A stretch of 7,783 nucleotides of DNA. It comes from an uncultured Mesocricetibacter sp. GTDB taxonomy: Bacteria > Pseudomonadota > Gammaproteobacteria > Enterobacterales > Pasteurellaceae. Shown here one piece after another: positions 5,667 to 7,783 of the stretch. The position numbers were made by a program, and so were the translations under genes. The notes under the pieces were generated by a model. It had not been told where the DNA came from. It did no database searches and saw only the letters and a program-made list of their open reading frames with translations. The first letter of the stretch is position 1. Each line of letters begins with the position of its first letter. The stretch lies in the NCBI GenBank assembly GCA_905373425.1, contig CAJPST010000104.1:1-7783 (forward strand), written 5' to 3'.

Positions 5667-7006
5667 AAAAGGTAAAAACAGGCAAAAAAACGACCGCACT
5701 TTCCACCAGAGCCGTGGCCGCTCAGGTCATTTTGCAGGTGCTGGATCAAGGAAAATCCTTATCTGCTCTATTGCCAGAAGTACAAACACAAATCAAAGCA
5801 CAAGATTTGCCTTTATTACAGGAAATTTGTTTCGGGATATGCCGTGTACTACCACGGCTGGAGCAAATTATCAGAAAGCTGGTGGATAAATCGCTGAAAG
5901 GTAAAACGCGAATTGCGCATTGTTTGTTATTGGTCGGTTTATATCAGTTGCTTTATACGCGAGTACCTGCCCATGCTGCGGTAGATGAAGCAGTGAATGC
6001 GACTAAGGCATTGAAAGTTGAGAGCTTTCGGAGCCTAATAAATGCCGTGCTACGCCGTTTCCTACGAGAGCAAGAAACTGTTTTAGCTGAGGTTGATAAA
6101 CATTGGCAAACCTTACACCCTGAGTGGTTGGTGAATCAATTCAAAGCGGCATATTCCAACTGGCGTGAGATTGTGGAAGCCAATAATCAAAAACCACCGA
6201 TGTGGCTTCGGGTAAACCAACGCCATTGCACGACCGAAAATTATCAACAGCTACTGGCGCAACACGACATAGAAAGTTTTAAGGCAGATAATCCGCAGGC
6301 TTTACGCCTTGCTCAAGCGGTGGCAGTTTCTAATTTGCCAAATTTTGACAGCGGCTGGGTAACGGTGCAAGACTTGCACGCCCAATGGTCGGCTTTACTA
6401 CTCGAACCGCAAGACAATGATCTAATTTTAGATGCCTGCGCTGCACCGGGCGGTAAAACTACGCATATTTTGGAATGTGCTCCGAACGCGAGAGTGGTTG
6501 CACTGGATGTAGAAGAAAGCCGTTTAAAACGAGTACATGAAAATCTGGCAAGAATGAAACAAACGGCGCAGGTAATTTGTGCTGATGCCGCGCATCCCGA
6601 TGACTGGTTAAAACAAATAAACGTCGAAAGTGCGGTCGGTTTTGACCGAATTTTATTAGATGCACCTTGTTCGGCTACCGGCGTGATTCGCCGTCATCCT
6701 GACATCAAATGGCTACGACAGGAGGCCGATATTGCGCCGTTGGTGGAGCTACAGGCTAAGATTTTGACCGCACTTTGGGAAAAACTCAAGCCAAACGGCG
6801 TGTTATTGTATGCCACTTGTTCGTTACTACCGTATGAAAACAGCCTGCAAATCCAACGCTTTTTACAGCAAACACCCAATGCTGAATTAATGCTGCTACC
6901 GTTCCAAACGGATAAAAGTGCAGTCGGTTTTCAGTTTGTTCCGTCCCCATTAGGTGGCGACGGTTTCTACTATGCCAAATTACGTAAAACCGAGATACTG
7001 AAATGA
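5663..7006 (+). CDS. rsmB: 16S rRNA (cytosine(967)-C(5))-methyltransferase
   Basis: A 447-residue protein (E. coli RsmB, also called Sun or Fmu, has 429) that makes m5C967 in 16S rRNA using S-adenosylmethionine. An N-terminal NusB-like RNA-binding domain (about residues 10-140, starting STRAVAAQVILQVLDQG) is followed by the catalytic Rossmann fold. Visible motifs are LDACAAPGGKTTHI (motif I, SAM site, about 256-269), VALDVEESRL (motif II), LLDAPCSATGVIRRHPDIKW (about 331-350) with Cys336, and YATCSLLPYEN (383-393) with the nucleophile Cys386. The C-terminus GDGFYYAKLRK is typical. The frame is open to a TTG at 5639 inside fmt, but the ATG at 5663 is preferred: it overlaps the fmt stop (ATGA), has GGGA 7 bases upstream, and yields a Lys-rich start. 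Three exact uptake cores and one near-match lie inside this gene. The stop codon lies within the stem of the following terminator. Confidence 0.97.
   Translation: MKKVKTGKKTTALSTRAVAAQVILQVLDQGKSLSALLPEVQTQIKAQDLPLLQEICFGICRVLPRLEQIIRKLVDKSLKGKTRIAHCLLLVGLYQLLYTRVPAHAAVDEAVNATKALKVESFRSLINAVLRRFLREQETVLAEVDKHWQTLHPEWLVNQFKAAYSNWREIVEANNQKPPMWLRVNQRHCTTENYQQLLAQHDIESFKADNPQALRLAQAVAVSNLPNFDSGWVTVQDLHAQWSALLLEPQDNDLILDACAAPGGKTTHILECAPNARVVALDVEESRLKRVHENLARMKQTAQVICADAAHPDDWLKQINVESAVGFDRILLDAPCSATGVIRRHPDIKWLRQEADIAPLVELQAKILTALWEKLKPNGVLLYATCSLLPYENSLQIQRFLQQTPNAELMLLPFQTDKSAVGFQFVPSPLGGDGFYYAKLRKTEILK
5693..5701 (-). repeat. DNA uptake signal sequence (Hin-type USS core)
   Basis: Exact ACCGCACTT in the Lys-rich N-terminal tail of rsmB, where it reads Thr-Ala-Leu in frame. 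Preceded by a run of seven A. Confidence 0.9.
6628..6636 (+). repeat. DNA uptake signal sequence (Hin-type USS core)
   Basis: Exact AAGTGCGGT within rsmB, encoding Ser-Ala-Val in the segment VESAVGFD before motif IV. Confidence 0.9.
6767..6775 (-). repeat. DNA uptake signal sequence (Hin-type USS core)
   Basis: Exact ACCGCACTT within rsmB, encoding Thr-Ala-Leu in the helix KILTALWEKL. It lies 130 bases from the previous USS and in opposite orientation. Confidence 0.9.
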
Positions 7007-7028
7007 CGCTTTAACAGCGTCATTTTTT
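7001..7028 (+). terminator. Rho-independent terminator of def-fmt-rsmB
   Basis: AAATGACGCT (7001-7010) and AGCGTCATTT (7016-7025) form a perfect 10-bp stem with the 5-base loop TTAAC, followed by more T (six in a row over 7023-7028). The rsmB TGA stop (7004-7006) is inside the left arm. The dyad ends two bases before the lptD stop codon; read from the minus strand it is followed by a short run of three T preceded by A-rich sequence, so it may serve both convergent genes. Confidence 0.88.
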
Positions 7029-7029
7029 A

Positions 7030-7783
7030 TTACAGTGTAAAGTTCTTAATATAAGGCAACATACCTCTGTCCAACATATCCTGAATACCGCTGTGGTGAT
7101 TATTGCCTAAACCACGCAATTCAAAGGTAACGCCGATACTGTGGTCATATAACGTATCCTTTTTATCGCTATATTGGCGTTTATCATTTTCCGGCACGAC
7201 ATAACGTCTTGCTCCTAGGCCAATTGCCCAACAACAAGTGTTATATTGCACACCTGCATATTGCTCCACCGGTTTGTTCAGCGCAATATCGTGATAATAA
7301 CGCACCACAACCGCCCAATTGTCGTTTAACCCCCATGCGGTTGTTACTCCAAGCTGTTGGATATCTTGGTTATATTTATTCACGGCGGAAGTTAAGTTTT
7401 GGTCGATATATTCCTTACTGGCAAAACGATAGGTCAACTGAACCAGATTTTCACGGGAAGGGTTGTATTCTACCGTAGAGTTGGCCAATGAGGTTTGATT
7501 CAAACGGGTGTCATATTGATAACTACCGCGCCAATTCCAACGTGAATTAATTTTCCAGTTGGATTCCAACGCCCACGAAGATGCCGTCCCCGACGTACTG
7601 TTAGCTTTTTTATCATCAATACGCGAATCGTTTAAATACAACGTTTGCCCGAGGGATAAGTTAAAACGTTCATCCAATTCCTTGTCATAAATCCGTGTCG
7701 TACCACCAATAGTAAACTGATTGGCAGAAGCAATCCGATCCAAGCCACTGTAACGGCGATCACGAAATAAGGAAAAATAATCC
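7030..7783 (-). CDS. lptD: LPS-assembly protein LptD, C-terminal part (runs off the right edge)
   Basis: The last 250 residues of the outer-membrane beta-barrel that, with LptE, inserts lipopolysaccharide into the outer leaflet. The frame is open to the window edge and begins DYFSLFRDRRYSGLDRIASANQ, a hallmark of LptD (E. coli has a near-identical LFRDR.YSGLDRIASANQ). Alternating-hydrophobicity barrel strands follow, such as NWRGSYQYD, LVQLTYRFASKEYID, WAVVVRYYHDI and HSIGVTFELRGLG. The adjacent cysteine pair (TGT-TGT at 7231-7236, in NTCCWAIGLG) matches E. coli Cys724-Cys725, which form disulfides with two N-terminal cysteines needed for function. The protein ends MLPYIKNFTL. A TTG at 7743 is only an internal Leu codon, not the start; the true start lies right of the window. 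It converges with rsmB. The visible part is intact. Confidence 0.97.
   Translation of the reverse strand, partial: DYFSLFRDRRYSGLDRIASANQFTIGGTTRIYDKELDERFNLSLGQTLYLNDSRIDDKKANSTSGTASSWALESNWKINSRWNWRGSYQYDTRLNQTSLANSTVEYNPSRENLVQLTYRFASKEYIDQNLTSAVNKYNQDIQQLGVTTAWGLNDNWAVVVRYYHDIALNKPVEQYAGVQYNTCCWAIGLGARRYVVPENDKRQYSDKKDTLYDHSIGVTFELRGLGNNHHSGIQDMLDRGMLPYIKNFTL

Noticed and set aside
5632..5889. An 85-codon plus-strand frame overlapping the fmt end and rsmB start
   Set aside because: It is a different frame of the well-supported rsmB 5' region and has no family features.
6313..6321. TCAAGCGGT as an Apl-type uptake core
   Set aside because: It differs from ACAAGCGGT at the first base and is a single chance occurrence in coding sequence; the window is clearly Hin-type.
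7209..7478. An 89-codon plus-strand frame inside lptD
   Set aside because: Antisense to the conserved LptD barrel including its cysteine pair; no start signal.

Overview
The window reads as a core chromosomal segment of a Pasteurellaceae bacterium of the Haemophilus/Aggregatibacter type. Seven exact copies of the Hin-type DNA uptake core AAGTGCGGT (either strand) lie in 7.8 kb, close to the roughly one per 1.2 kb known for Haemophilus influenzae. No exact copy of the alternative Apl-type core ACAAGCGGT was seen. The encoded proteins are gammaproteobacterial housekeeping types. I cannot fix the species from the sequence alone.

Layout. Positions 41-1604 (+) hold a tightly packed run: yqgE, ruvX (YqgF) and an L,D-transpeptidase (YkuD-fold) gene, each overlapping the next by 1 or 4 bases. 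The last of these is interrupted by an in-frame TAA at 1239-1241 and is called a pseudogene. An AT-rich spacer (1605-1771) may hold a tiny gene remnant. ridA follows (1772-2158, +) and ends in a terminator whose stem is built from two inverted uptake sequences. A large membrane protein with a DUF4153-like layout is convergent with ridA (2244-3929, -) and divergent from the next block. That block is def, fmt and rsmB (4033-7006, +), ended by a clean 10-bp hairpin that contains the rsmB stop codon. The C-terminal 250 residues of lptD come in convergently from the right edge (7030-7783, -).

How the genes work together. def and fmt form the formyl-methionine cycle: Fmt formylates initiator Met-tRNA and Def removes the formyl group from new proteins. 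rsmB methylates C967 of 16S rRNA and ruvX is implicated in 16S rRNA 5'-end processing, so much of the window serves translation. RidA clears reactive enamines/imines made by PLP enzymes. LptD is the outer-membrane LPS insertion barrel and the broken YkuD gene would have acted on the cell wall.

I found no defence system, CRISPR array, transposase, integrase, phage gene, tRNA or rRNA gene, and no convincing undescribed system. The points most worth checking are the nonsense-interrupted YkuD gene, the unusually GC-rich hairpin-bearing spacer between def and fmt, and the reuse of uptake sequences as terminator stem and as coding sequence in rsmB.
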